A stretch of 64,000 bases of DNA from Ochromonas danica (lineage: Eukaryota; Sar; Chrysophyceae; Chromulinales; Chromulinaceae), in assembly GCA_015146655.1 (NCBI GenBank), contig VKHL01000032.1, forward strand, positions 1 to 64,000. Reading direction: 5' to 3'. The position numbers were made by a program, and so were the translations under genes. The notes beneath the pieces are model-generated. The model saw only the letters and a program-made list of their open reading frames with translations, searched no databases and was not told where the DNA came from. Numbering within the stretch: position 1 is the stretch's first letter; each line of letters opens with the position of its first letter. Below are positions 33,401 through 48,780 of this stretch, one piece after another.

Positions 33401-35563
33401 TTATTTACGTGGCTGAAAGCCTGCACTGGCAGTCCTGCCTTTGACATTGCTGCGGACTTTACTCACCGCTGCAAAGCTATCGTCCTCTTCATCCTCTTCG
33501 TCGTCAAGTCTACTGCGCACGAAACGTGAACTGCCTTCATTATCCTGCTCCGTCTTCTGACCGGCAGAGCTAGAGGAGGAATCATGAATATCTTCTTCCA
33601 CAATTCGTCTACGGAAGCGACTACCAGCAGATGCAGCACCTGAGGCTTGTGCAGTTGGTCGTGGTTTGTCTGCATTACCAAGACCTTCTCGACGTAATTG
33701 TAACACATCCTGAGCACTGTTATCATCAGGTGGTAGCTGTACACGACGGCTCTTTGTCTTGATTTTAGGAGTAGTAAACTCGTAATCCTTTTTAATGGTA
33801 AGCGAAGACTCGCTTCCTTGAGAATCCACAGAAAAGCTACGGTTACGATCTTGTGGCTTTTCTTCAGCTGATCGATCATCATTTTGTTTATCGGCCTTGT
33901 TTTGATCTTTGTCTGCTGAGTCCGAATCTTTGGCTTGTGCCAGAGGTTGTGGGGCAGTGGTAGGTTTGGATTGACTGCCCGTGCCGCACATGAAATAAGA
34001 GAGCAAATTTCGTTGAGGAGGTGGGGGCGGTACATCTTTGCTTTCTTTCTCATCTTTGGTATTACCTTGATGTGGCTTGGCATCATTTTTATTTTCTTCA
34101 GGAGTTGTTTTCTCGGCAGCTTTAGGATTGGGATTGGGTGCAATAACAGGTACTTGTCCAGCAGGCTTAGCAGTTGGTGGTGCTTCAACCTGCCGTGGTG
34201 CTTTGAAAGTCTTTGAAGTATCTAGACTTCTACGCATAGACTCTTGTCGAATCGCTACCCAATCTACAGATTGGCGAAAAGGAGAAGTTCCCAATAGGTG
34301 AGTGGGTAGATGTTGGAAGGAGTGGCTCTTCCTTGTCGTGGCTAGTCGACCATATAACTCCTCGAAAAATGCGAGGAAATGTCCATAGTGCACTAAACCA
34401 TTTAGTTCAAACCGCTCGGTCAAAAGGTCGATATCACTATGATCTAAAGGATCAACTTGGATTGGAGTAGTATCAATATCTTGCTTTGCTGGATTTTCTC
34501 CTGAAGATGATGTAGTAACAGGTTTTGATTTCGGAGCTACATTATCTTCTTTTTTATTCTGATTCTTCTCTCCAAGAGAAGCTGAATTAGTAGCAGAGGT
34601 GTTTGCAAGGATGATCTTCTTTTCGACAGCAGCGAGATGGAGCACAGAGGAATGTTTCCCACCAATCTCTTCCAACGTGCGCATGAAGACATCTTTGGAC
34701 ACCAATAACTGTCCCTGCTGCTGATCACTTCCCTCCCGATCACGAAATGTTTCAAAATTGCGCTGGAGATCTTCTTTAACTACTTCCCACATTGATAAGA
34801 GGCGTTTGGCTCCACGATCCAGACCTCCTCCACCCATTGCATTGCCCCTCCCATTATCATTGACACCTGCTTCTCCTTCAAGCTCTTCTTGAAACATCGC
34901 CTCAGTCTCAGCAATATCAATATCTAATTCCAATAAGTCAAGACTCATTCTTACAGCATTAGCTGCTAATCGAGCAGCTCGTACATCTTGTGGTGTTGAA
35001 AAGAAATCCAGAAAGTCAGGGATGACAACATATCCAAAACCATCTTCAAAGCGCAAGGCAATGACCTGCAGGTCAGCCTTAGAGACATGTTCAGTTACTG
35101 AGTAGACTTGTTGCATAAACTCATCTGCAGCTAAAGAAGGTGCAATCTTTCCTTCTTCAGTCGCTAGACAACGAATGATTTCTTCTTTCCTGCTCTCAAA
35201 ATCAACTCGCATACGATCCATGGCACCAGCAAGGTCAATAAGCTTAGCAGCTTGTAAGATTTGCTTCTTTTCACGAGATGAACGAACATCACTTCCATCT
35301 TGATTATCTGTCGTTTCTAATTGAGAGACAATACGTGTGAGTGTTTCCTCATTGACACCTTGTGAGTAAAGCAACCATTTGAGAGTATCAATACGTTTAT
35401 TATGAACTTCATTCTTCTTCTCTTCAACAGCTAACATATTCACTAAGACTTCAACCTTGAAACGTAAAAGGTTTTGTTGTTCATGGCTTTTTTGTTGTAG
35501 ATCGTGTAAATTTTGTTGTTGTGCTAAGAGTTGATTCTGTAAATCTGATGAAGCACATCCCAT
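33401..35563 (-). CDS. Predicted N-myristoylated, coiled-coil protein
   Basis: 720 residues, single exon. The start MGCASSDL is a strong N-myristoylation site (Gly2, small residue at 6) with Cys3 for palmitoylation, so membrane anchoring is likely. Residues 8-60 form a Gln/Leu-rich coiled coil. A helical domain follows (about 100-215), with YVVIPDFLDFF and later YGHFLAFFEELYG, each resembling the second helix of a degenerate EF-hand. The C-terminal half is disordered: Pro/Lys-rich, Ser-rich and Glu/Asp-rich, ending with SNVKGRTASAGFQPRK. No enzyme motif is seen and the family is not recognised. It could be a membrane-cytoskeleton adaptor or a calcium-sensor-like scaffold. Confidence 0.75.
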   Translation of the reverse strand: MGCASSDLQNQLLAQQQNLHDLQQKSHEQQNLLRFKVEVLVNMLAVEEKKNEVHNKRIDTLKWLLYSQGVNEETLTRIVSQLETTDNQDGSDVRSSREKKQILQAAKLIDLAGAMDRMRVDFESRKEEIIRCLATEEGKIAPSLAADEFMQQVYSVTEHVSKADLQVIALRFEDGFGYVVIPDFLDFFSTPQDVRAARLAANAVRMSLDLLELDIDIAETEAMFQEELEGEAGVNDNGRGNAMGGGGLDRGAKRLLSMWEVVKEDLQRNFETFRDREGSDQQQGQLLVSKDVFMRTLEEIGGKHSSVLHLAAVEKKIILANTSATNSASLGEKNQNKKEDNVAPKSKPVTTSSSGENPAKQDIDTTPIQVDPLDHSDIDLLTERFELNGLVHYGHFLAFFEELYGRLATTRKSHSFQHLPTHLLGTSPFRQSVDWVAIRQESMRRSLDTSKTFKAPRQVEAPPTAKPAGQVPVIAPNPNPKAAEKTTPEENKNDAKPHQGNTKDEKESKDVPPPPPQRNLLSYFMCGTGSQSKPTTAPQPLAQAKDSDSADKDQNKADKQNDDRSAEEKPQDRNRSFSVDSQGSESSLTIKKDYEFTTPKIKTKSRRVQLPPDDNSAQDVLQLRREGLGNADKPRPTAQASGAASAGSRFRRRIVEEDIHDSSSSSAGQKTEQDNEGSSRFVRSRLDDEEDEEDDSFAAVSKVRSNVKGRTASAGFQPRK

Positions 35564-35836
35564 TTCTAAATCAAAAGATTTCTTCTCTTTCTTCTTATTC
35601 TATCTTGTGGTTAGAACTACTATATCGTTGGTTTTGATAGTCTCTTTATCGTTGTTTGGTTTTGAATACCAAATAGACGGTGGAAAGTGATGAACCAAAC
35701 CAGAACAAGCGAGTATAACGGTCGTCTGCTCGGTCAAATAAAGGAAATACACTAAAATAGACAAGGAAATACACTAAAGAGACCATACAGTCAGCACCAA
35801 AAGGGTGTGTTTTTGAATGAGAATGGTGGGAGTTGA

Positions 35837-37216
35837 ATGCTCAGAGGAGAAAACAAGCAAGAAAATGCAATGAATTTAACACCAGATAGGAATATAAATA
35901 ATAATTTAATTTATATCTTTGCTAAGTTTAGTGTTGATGGGAAAGTGTTTTATTTTTCAACAGAAAGTTATTTCTTAATCTATTCTCTTCCTTCCAAACG
36001 AACCATTGTGGAACGAACTTTTGGTGGATTACGTTGTCTAGCCAATGTTGGTGATTCACCTTTACATTTAATTGTACCTTCAGGAGATAAAGCAGGAATT
36101 GAAAGTAGTCCTAGAAGACCGAAGTTTTGGAATGCGGAAGATTGTCGAGTAATGCATGACTTTGTCTTTGACACTGCTGTAGAGAATTGTGCTTGGAATC
36201 GTGAATTGATCATATTTCTTACTGCTAATAAGATCCATATCTATGATCTAGGAAGCTTACAGACAAGACAAGTACTTGATCGTAACACACAGTCTGATGC
36301 CATGGTGTTACAATTAGAAGGTGATATTCTCTGTTATCCTTCCACAGAGAAAGGTTCGATAGTCATCTATCAATGTAAAGAGAATCGCCCATTAAGCTGT
36401 ATTCAAGCACATCGTGGGGATATTGCTGTGATGGCGATGAGCAGGCAAGGCGATAAGTTGGCCACAGTGTCGACGACGGGAACAATTCTTCGAATCTTTG
36501 CAGTACCAACAGGAGAGCTTCTTCTCTCCTTCCGCATCAGTACTTTGCCTTTGTCCATTCTCTTCATGTCGTTTTGTCCATTAGGAAATTATGTCATTTG
36601 CTATGCAAAGAGTGGTTATGTCTATCTCTTCAGTCTGGTGCCTGATCGAAAAGAGGATGTCATCGCTATGGTAAACAACGAAGAGGATGACTATTGCACT
36701 GTAGTGACAAGGAGTAGTACTTCAGGAGGAGAAGGTCGTGTAGATAAGGGATGGATGGGAGTTCTAACCGAAGCGTGGCAATCCCCGCGAGCACAGCAAG
36801 TACTTGACACTGGACTGCATTCCCTCAGCCAGCTGTCATCCTTTTTCTCTGCTTCGCCACCTTCCAAGGCCGCTGGATCTCTTGGTCACCTTCAAGGAAA
36901 TGAAAAACTCCTTCGACCATGTCTAGAAGATGACATCGGGCAGTTTGTGCAGGCATTGTGCCTCGCCACCTCACCACTTCAACGCACTCCCTCTGCTACA
37001 TCCTCTGCAGCTGTTGATTGCAACGGACTTGCCATCTCTAAGCTGTCGTCTATTGATGGTAGTGTTGAACCCCCAGATTTGTGCGAATTTTCATCTTCGT
37101 TTGTGCTTCTTATATCCTTCGTGGGCGTTGTGCGCTGCTATGATGTAGTTCCACCATCTGATGAAGCAAAAGCACGGCTCGTTCTGAGGGAAGAAATCGC
37201 AGTGCCATTTCCTTAG
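35837..37216 (+). CDS. PROPPIN/WIPI-like WD40 protein without the FRRG motif
   Basis: 459 residues from 35837; the ATG at 35870 (MNLTPDRN) is an alternative. The chain follows the Atg18/WIPI propeller: FSTESYFLIYSLPSK, LIIFLTANKIHIYDLGS, a lipid-side blade with AHRGDIAVMAMSRQGDKLAT and then TILRIFAVPTGELLLSFR. PROPPINs bind PI3P and PI(3,5)P2 through FRRG at this place and act in autophagy. Here the motif reads FRIS, so both lipid-binding pockets are probably altered. Two loops are Ser-rich and disordered (about 300-380). A final blade includes FSSSFVLLISFVGVVRCYDV. Lipid binding is doubtful; a divergent WIPI3/4-like role is possible. Confidence 0.75.
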   Translation: MLRGENKQENAMNLTPDRNINNNLIYIFAKFSVDGKVFYFSTESYFLIYSLPSKRTIVERTFGGLRCLANVGDSPLHLIVPSGDKAGIESSPRRPKFWNAEDCRVMHDFVFDTAVENCAWNRELIIFLTANKIHIYDLGSLQTRQVLDRNTQSDAMVLQLEGDILCYPSTEKGSIVIYQCKENRPLSCIQAHRGDIAVMAMSRQGDKLATVSTTGTILRIFAVPTGELLLSFRISTLPLSILFMSFCPLGNYVICYAKSGYVYLFSLVPDRKEDVIAMVNNEEDDYCTVVTRSSTSGGEGRVDKGWMGVLTEAWQSPRAQQVLDTGLHSLSQLSSFFSASPPSKAAGSLGHLQGNEKLLRPCLEDDIGQFVQALCLATSPLQRTPSATSSAAVDCNGLAISKLSSIDGSVEPPDLCEFSSSFVLLISFVGVVRCYDVVPPSDEAKARLVLREEIAVPFP

Positions 37217-37372
37217 CTTGTGCACATTCCTATCTTCATTAAGTTAATTCCCACTATTCATTCTAATCAGTAAGATACATGGGATTGTATTTACTACACA
37301 AAGCAACATATGCTCCTATTCTATCGAGCAACATCTATGATATCCAACAACATCAGGAAAACTTATTTCACT

Positions 37373-38077
37373 TTATTCATCCATTTCTTCATCTTGCTCG
37401 CTAGTGCAGAAGGGCAGCGCACAGTCCACTTGCTCAGCTTGTAGCTCGCTGGTCACAGTGGTAGTAGTCTGAGGAAGCAGATAAGCACGATTGTAGGCAT
37501 CTCCGTAGTCTAGGAGGATTTCATCGCCAGGTAAGATATCTTCCATGCAGACGATGACGATATGTGGTAATGTGTCAACATAGGCTGTGCGCATGGTAAC
37601 GTTGGGTCTGAACGCTACATTTAGATAAGAGTTGATGAAGCGCATTTCATTACCCATTTTGTCTGCATCAATTCCAAGTGAATCATCATGACCTTTGTCT
37701 TCCAGTGCTGCAACATAATGTCCATTCACAGTGTCTCCTACAATCTTCCCCGTGTACTCGCCCATGACATCAAAGCGGAAGAACTTCTCGGTAGCGAAAA
37801 GACCATATTGTCCACATAGAAAATGATCAGAACCTAGCTTTCTAACTTCTACTCCTTTTACACGATGACGTTTTGCTTTTTTCTGTTCTTCTTTACTCAC
37901 TCCTTGCCATTGATTGCTACCCACATAGCGAACATGCAATTCTTCAAAGGCTTTATCATTATCATGCTTTTCTGTTGAAGAAGGTGATTCTACTATATTA
38001 GCCACTTTATTTAGGGGTATCTCCTCAGGAGGAGGACCAGGATACCAAGATATTTCTTGATTCGACTTTGCCTCCAT
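37373..38077 (-). CDS. SET-domain protein
   Basis: 234 residues, single exon. The SET core is visible: GLFATEKFFRFDVMGEYTG, GNEMRFINSYLN (replacing the usual N-H-S after RFIN), then VCMEDILPGDEILLDYGDAY. SET proteins transfer methyl groups from S-adenosylmethionine to lysines. The histidine of the usual RFINHS is missing, so activity is uncertain, although the last Tyr (LDYG) is kept. No pre-SET cysteine cluster or post-SET CxCx4C is present. The N-terminal 90 residues are hydrophilic and Lys-rich. The gene is divergent from the methyltransferase-glycosyltransferase fusion, 197 bp apart. Histone or non-histone substrates are both possible. Confidence 0.8.
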   Translation of the reverse strand: MEAKSNQEISWYPGPPPEEIPLNKVANIVESPSSTEKHDNDKAFEELHVRYVGSNQWQGVSKEEQKKAKRHRVKGVEVRKLGSDHFLCGQYGLFATEKFFRFDVMGEYTGKIVGDTVNGHYVAALEDKGHDDSLGIDADKMGNEMRFINSYLNVAFRPNVTMRTAYVDTLPHIVIVCMEDILPGDEILLDYGDAYNRAYLLPQTTTTVTSELQAEQVDCALPFCTSEQDEEMDE

Positions 38078-38274
38078 TCAATGCAAAAACCAGAAAACGA
38101 TCTGCTCGATGATGAGTGCTGCCATGGACTAAAGGTGAACTATTCTTACATTGCGAGGGGAATGGAAAGCGCAGAGAAGATGCAGGAAACGCGTTGTTTC
38201 TTCTACTAGGAAGCCAAGCAAGAAAGATTGGTTGTCACTACAAAGAAAGAGAAAGAAGAGAATTGTGTGGAGAG

Positions 38275-41200
38275 ATGACACTGTCTCCAAGAAGCTTCAA
38301 GTCCTTTGGAAGACCTCTGGATGATAATGCGAAGCCTTCTGGTTGGTGGACATCCACCTTGTCTTGTAGTAGTGGTAGTAGCAGCAAGACATCGTGGACA
38401 AGAGCGATGCTCTTCACTGTCCTCTTCATCACCTCCACTATCATCTATGTACATCTTACTATGAACATTGAAGGTCCACCTTCTGTTCCTTCCTCTCTCT
38501 CCTCTGATACCACAAGTCAATCACAAGCACTACCATTCCATTCACTATCACCAACACAAGCACTACCTCACGCAGCTGAAGAATGGACAAAGCATTGGTT
38601 ATTGAGACAAAGTGAGGTTATGACCAACAGTGAGCAGAAGAGGTCATCTCAGTCATCTCTTCCTCCTCTACTTTCTGATAGTTTTGATGCCTTTGCTGCT
38701 GGTTCAGGTGTTAACATTTGGGATCTTTACCCACCCACTATAAACTGTCCTGATATGTTACGACTTGGTCAAGTTGGTGAAGGTGGTAAATGGATTTGTG
38801 GTCTATCACATATACAATCTCTATCAGAGTGTGTCATGTATAGTTTTGGTATTAGCACAGATATGAGTTTTGAAATGGAAATCTTGTTACATAGTCAGTG
38901 TGTTATTTATGCATTTGATCCTACTATTGGAGAATTACCTTATAGTAATCTTCCTATTCATCTCAATAAGAGTCTAACAGATGAATTGAAAAAGCGAATT
39001 ATCTTTCATAAGATTGCTTTAGGAGTAACAAGTGGTTCCTCATCATCACATATTCTCAATGAAGCATTCTATGACATCATGACACGTTTCAATCATAGTT
39101 TTATTCATCTAGTTAAGATGGATATTGAAGGTGGTGAATGGGATGTTTTTCAAGAACTTTCCACTTCAACTATTCTACCGCGAAAATGGCCTGTAGGGCA
39201 GTTATTAATCGAATTACATCATCAAACATCATCACAAACCTCTCATTTCTTCCACTATTTACACTCAATTGGTTTCTATCCTTTTAGTCGAGAGATTAAT
39301 CTCATTCCTTGTCTTTCAGGTGGAAAACCATTTGCTGTGGAATATTCCTTTGTTCATCCTTCACAGTTCTATCATGATGATCAACTTTATCGTCATGCTC
39401 CCCCTACCCCTGCCACTCCTAGTTGGCATACTCCTATTCAAGCTATTATCTATTATCTTTCTATGCATAAACGAGTAGGAAGATTAACAAAAGCTTTACA
39501 TTCTTTATATACCAATTATTGGCAATTCTATCCATATTACACAGTTGTTATCTTCCATGATGACTTCACAACAAAAGACTTATCTGATATCATACAAACT
39601 GTACCAAGAATGATGATTAAGTTTGTTCAAGTCTCTTTCACTATTCCAGAGAGTTTACTTCGTAAGAAGATTGAAATTCCTGAGCGAACAGTCTGCGATC
39701 CACAATTTAGCACGATTGGCTATAGACATATGTGTCGTTTTCATGCTTGGATGGTACATAATGAATTGGAAGAGTTAGGAATAGAATATGAATATCTTAT
39801 GCGATTAGATGATGATTCGATCTTCTCTCAACCTATTGGATATGATTGGTTTCGTTTAATGTTAACAAATAATAAAAAATATGGTTATGTGAATACTGTA
39901 GAAGATAATGTTGATTGTGTGGTTAACTTATGGGATCATGCAAGAAGAGGCTTTGTTAATCAATCAAATATACAATCATTACTAAGAGATGATAACTTTC
40001 TACAAGAATGGCCTGATCCAATGGTATTTTATAATAATTTCGAAATTAGTCATGTTTCTATATGGAAGAGTGTATTATGGAAGAAGTTTATAAATTATAT
40101 TGATGATATTGGTGGTATTTATACACTTCGTTGGGGTGATGCACCATTACATACTATTGGTGTATCTATGTTATTATCAAAGAGAGAGTTACATGCTTTT
40201 ACTGATATTAGCTATCAACATAGTCCTTTCCTAGATCAGAAACCTCGTGGTCTACCTATGCCAGGGATTGATCCATTCTCATATGCTATGGTGGAATGTT
40301 CTTATTATGACCGTTGGATTTGTGGGAATTCCACACAGAATTCTACATCAACTAGTAATGCTTCCATCACAACTGCTTCGTCATCGTCGTCATCGTCATC
40401 TTCTTCTTCCTTGCATCACAGTCTGACCTATCTCAAAGAAAGAGCAAAGCAACAACAACAACAACAAAGTCAAACTGGTGCTGCTGCTGTTGTTTATCAT
40501 TCACAAGATCAATATAATGCTTTAGTAAAGAAAGAAAAAGCAGTTTTGTATAGTTTTGGTCATGAAGGACGTGAACATCTTCTCTTAGAAACCATTTTAA
40601 ATCTATTTCAAAACTATGCATTCTCTTTCCCAACAGTATTTATTATCTTTTATAATCAAAATGGAAGTTTCAAAATAGATCAAATAGAGCAGGGATTACG
40701 ATTACGATCAAGTGATTTACATCAATTAATACCTCGTCCTGTGATTCGTTTCATACCTGTCTCATTGGATAAGCTAACACTTCTTCTCTCTTCTACTACT
40801 TCTACTAGACTTGATCCTTATTGTTCATGTCAAGATATGGAAGTACAAAGTGCATCCATTTTTCTACGTTTTGAAGCATTTACAATATTATCCTCTCTTG
40901 GATATGAATGGTTTCTTCGTTTTGGTGATGATTCGAAGTTATTATATCCTATAGGATATCATCTATTTCATCGTATGAAGATAGAGAAGAAAGTGTTTGG
41001 TTATATTGAAACAATAAGTGGACGATTAGAATGTTCATTACCTGTATGGGAGATTGCTAAACGATTATGTTCATCAACTACTACTGCTACTACCACTACT
41101 ATTGGTCAACAATCATCATCGTCATCATCATCTTCATCGTGTAGTGCATTGTTTCATGAATGGCGGCCAGAAATGGTGTTTATGACAGCATTAGAAGTCA

Positions 41201-43057
41201 GTCATATCTCTCTATGGCAATCAAACTTTGCTAAAGCAATGATAAATGAGATTGAAAAACATAACCATACAGCATTAGGTGCATTAGATTCTATTGTTCA
41301 TACTGTAATTGTAGTGGGTAGTTTAACATCTGATCAATTACTTCAATTAGAAGATCTTCACTTTCATTATGAATGGAATCATAAAGCAGGGAGTCAGATT
41401 ATAGATCATCGTATTCATATTAAAGATTATCATGTAATGGAAGTACAAGCATTAGATGAAGCGTTTGCTCCACAACGTTTGGGATGGTTAGGTGGAGATG
41501 TAGCAACTTCCATTCTTCTTCCTTTGCCTACTACAACAACAACTACTACTACATGGAATGCTATCCATGGTAATGGTTCTGTTGATTCTATGAAGAAAGG
41601 CAAGAAGTTGATTTGGTTATTTGGTGATTCTATTTTGGGAATGTCAACAGCAGAAAGGTGAGTAAGAACACATTGTTTATCAATGACTATGTTATGATCT
41701 ATCTCATAGTTGAATGCTTGTATCTACTGTATCGTATTGTATTGTATCTATGTAGGCGTATTGGAGATTATTCTTCTGTTGTAGCGAATACAATAGGAAT
41801 ATCGACAATTTCCTCTTCGTCTCAATGTTCTCCGTCACTAACAAGTCCTGCAGGTGTATCTACATCATCATCATCTTCTTCTTCTTCTTCTACATCTCCT
41901 CTAGCAGATGTACAAGACATCAAGTACTACTGGCGCATTGCTAAAGATGGTTCTCCTAAGGCAATCTTCCATCCTACAGAGTCTATCCTCTGTCGTGATC
42001 CACAAGTCCAACCAGTGATTTGGCCTATAGCAGGATTGGCAATCACTGGAGAGAAGATATCAGAGAATCGATTAGTAATCTTAGCACAAGTGTCTTGTGG
42101 ACATAATCCACAGAAAGATAATCTTCATACGATGATGTCTAAGAAAGCATTAGATTTTGTTGCTGAGCAAACAATGTTGATTATTGTGAAGAATCCTTAC
42201 GATGATCCAGATCAATGGCATTACGACCAGACAGTCTTTCCCACTGTAACTACTAGTACATCGTCATCATCATCATTATCTGTGCATTGGTTAGTTACAA
42301 CGATGTACGCATTTCTGATGGTACAATACTAATGTTGTAACATGTTGTTGTTGTTGTTGTTGTGTTATGTATATATAGGATGGCAATGAGTCCTTCTCAT
42401 GGAAGAAGAGTTGCTCATATGACAGATCTGCTTTATCTCGTAGGAGCCTATCGTCCAGCTTCTCAACAGCATGTATCAAGTGGTGGATATCAAATTCTAG
42501 GTCGTATCTCAGTGCAATCATTGTTAGGTGCAGATTTCTCTCAACTGGAAGTCTTCCTGGAAGATGAGCAATGGCATCCTTTCTATTCCATCCACACCAT
42601 AGCTGCGAATCAAACAACAACAACTACCAACACTATCTCCCTTCCTCGCAGTCTCTTTGGACCTGTTGTCAGTGAGATCTCATTCTTCTATCATTTCCAT
42701 AAACATCAATGGCAGACTGTAAGTTTGCGATTACTTGATCGTTATATTGAATCATGTCATGCAGAGAATGTGACGGGTCCTTGGACTTGTCAGTACATTG
42801 CTGAAGTTCCTTCTCGTTGGCAACATTCTCGTCTTCTCTCTTATGCAGCCAAAATGCATCCTGATTTGCTTGCCTCGTCATCATCTTCTTGTCAGTCTTT
42901 TCTTGGTCTCAAGTCCAACAACAAGAAGAAATGGCAAGTGGTGATTTCCTTTGTCTCCAATACAGTGTCTGGACCAGCTGCTCTGTTTGAATCCAACAAT
43001 CGTGCAGTCTATTCTCCCAAGTTTCTTTTTCTTGAATCGTCAAGAACTGTTACTTGA
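38275..43057 (+). CDS. Methyltransferase / double GT15-like / propeller fusion protein
   Basis: Three exons (38275-41657, 41756-42304, 42379-43057); all phase 2; about 1336 residues. I use the ATG at 38275 because the frame from 38116 opens at a GTG. Order: type II membrane anchor (about residues 45-64, LFTVLFITSTIIYVHLTM); an FkbM/METTL24-like methyltransferase (about 158-300, LRLGQVGEGGKWICGL and MDIEGGEWDVFQEL); GT15 module 1 (about 390-655, YRHMCRFHAWMV, YNNFEISHVSIWKS and RWGDAPLHTIGV, matching KRE2/MNT1 mannosyltransferases); a Ser/Gln linker; GT15-like module 2 (about 750-1040, FLRFGDDS, ALEVSHISLWQS), lacking RWGDAP; and a third domain (about 1110-1336, WPIAG, DPDQWHY, VTGPWTC, AAKMHPDLL) resembling DUF4185-type propellers. 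Likely a Golgi enzyme that builds and methylates mannose-type glycans. The exon 2 donor (GTACGC) is weak. Confidence 0.8.
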
Positions 43058-43899
43058 TTTGATTTGTTTTTTGTAATTGTTTGTCTTTTGTATGTAGTCA
43101 ATACTGTATCTTGCCACACACTTGTACCTCCTCATCAACCAGTAGACCGTACGTTCCTTGTTGATGTTTGTCATTGTCGTGATAAAGGATGAAGAGTACA
43201 TTTCCCAACCTGCTGCCGCTGCCGCTGCTGCTTCTAATGGTGATGATGATAATGGTTAGTTATGAACCACATAGCAATCACACTATTTATGCGGAAAAAA
43301 GATGTCTAACCTGGTGATAATAATAAACAATTCCATTACTATCAGATCATAAACAACAACCTTTCTTGTCTTATGTTTTGAATATCAATACATAGTAGAG
43401 TCAACATCTCCTTCACTATCTGCTGCATTTCATCCTCCATGAGACAGCAGCAGTCAAGGTATTGCTATTGGTAACTATTGGTCATAAGATTGCTTGTTGC
43501 CTTATTGTTTTCGATTGGCTGGGTATTGTATTGACGGAGGCAAAAGAAAAGAATCACTCTACATAGCCTATACTAGAAGGTTCATTACAAACTATTCCCT
43601 GCTGGCAAAGATCTGTCAAGGAATTTCTCGAAAACAGTGTTGTTGTTGCTGTTGTTATTGGTGCAGACAAAGTGTAGACTTCCTCTATCATCAATCTCAT
43701 TACATTGTTTTTGAAAGATAAGGCATGATGATAAATCTAAACAATTGCATTACTGTGTTACTCTATTAGATAAAGCTTTTATCTTCTTATTGAGATTCCA
43801 CACTGTTGGATTGAACTAATAATAGAGGAAGGAAACAAGCTAATCTCTTGTTTCCAATACCAAAGATTCAAATAAGAAGAGAATCAAACAAATCGCGCA
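43058..43899. other. Intergenic region between convergent genes
   Basis: About 840 bp separate the 3' ends of the fusion gene and the ABC transporter gene. It has several short repeats such as GCTGCCGCTGCCGCTGCTGC near 43213 and a TGTTGTTGTTGCTGTTG stretch near 43640. The one plus-strand ORF (43494-43721) is Cys-rich only because of that microsatellite. Nothing else was seen. Confidence 0.4.
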
Positions 43900-48288
<4,389 letters not shown>

Positions 48289-48780
48289 ATTCTACTATGA
48301 AGGAGCGGCTGTTTATGGCAGGAATGGTGGAATGACGCTGCTTTGGGCTGGACAGAGTCTGACGAGGAAGTCGCTCGAAGAAGTTTTCCTCGCCACTGTG
48401 CCAGCAGAGCGCCAAACCACCACCAAGTGTGTCACAGTCACAGTGCCAGTCACAGTGCCAGTCACAGTGCAAACAGTGTGAGAGCGCTCAAAATGGCACA
48501 GTGGGCGAGTGAACGGTGTGCATGCCCTTCGCTCTCTCCTCTCCTCTCCTCTGCTGACGAGCACTCCGGTGAGCACAATTGCAAAAGGTGTTTGTGTGTT
48601 CATCATGTGTTTGTTGCAGCAAACACCCCCGTTACTTAACCGCCAGGGCTTGACCGTTTCACAGTCTCTGTTGCATCACCACAAAACACCCATCATCATT
48701 GTGATAAACCAACTTAATCACTTGAATGAAACTCTAACGAAATAACTTATTGTTTGATTTTTTGGTAATTTTTCCTCTCA
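48289..48780. promoter_or_regulatory. Divergent intergenic region with 12-bp tandem repeat
   Basis: 492 bp between the starts of the ABC transporter (minus) and the SAM-GAF gene (plus), so it holds both promoters. At 48435-48470 a 12-bp unit (cagtcacagtgc) is repeated exactly three times, with a partial fourth. Each unit contains GTCAC/CACAGTG half-palindromes that could be a factor-binding site. A CTCTCCTCTC run lies near 48532. The overlapping ORFs on both strands are low complexity and rejected. Confidence 0.5.

Noticed and set aside
43494-43721. Cys-rich small protein
   Set aside because: The Cys run is a TGT microsatellite read in one frame.
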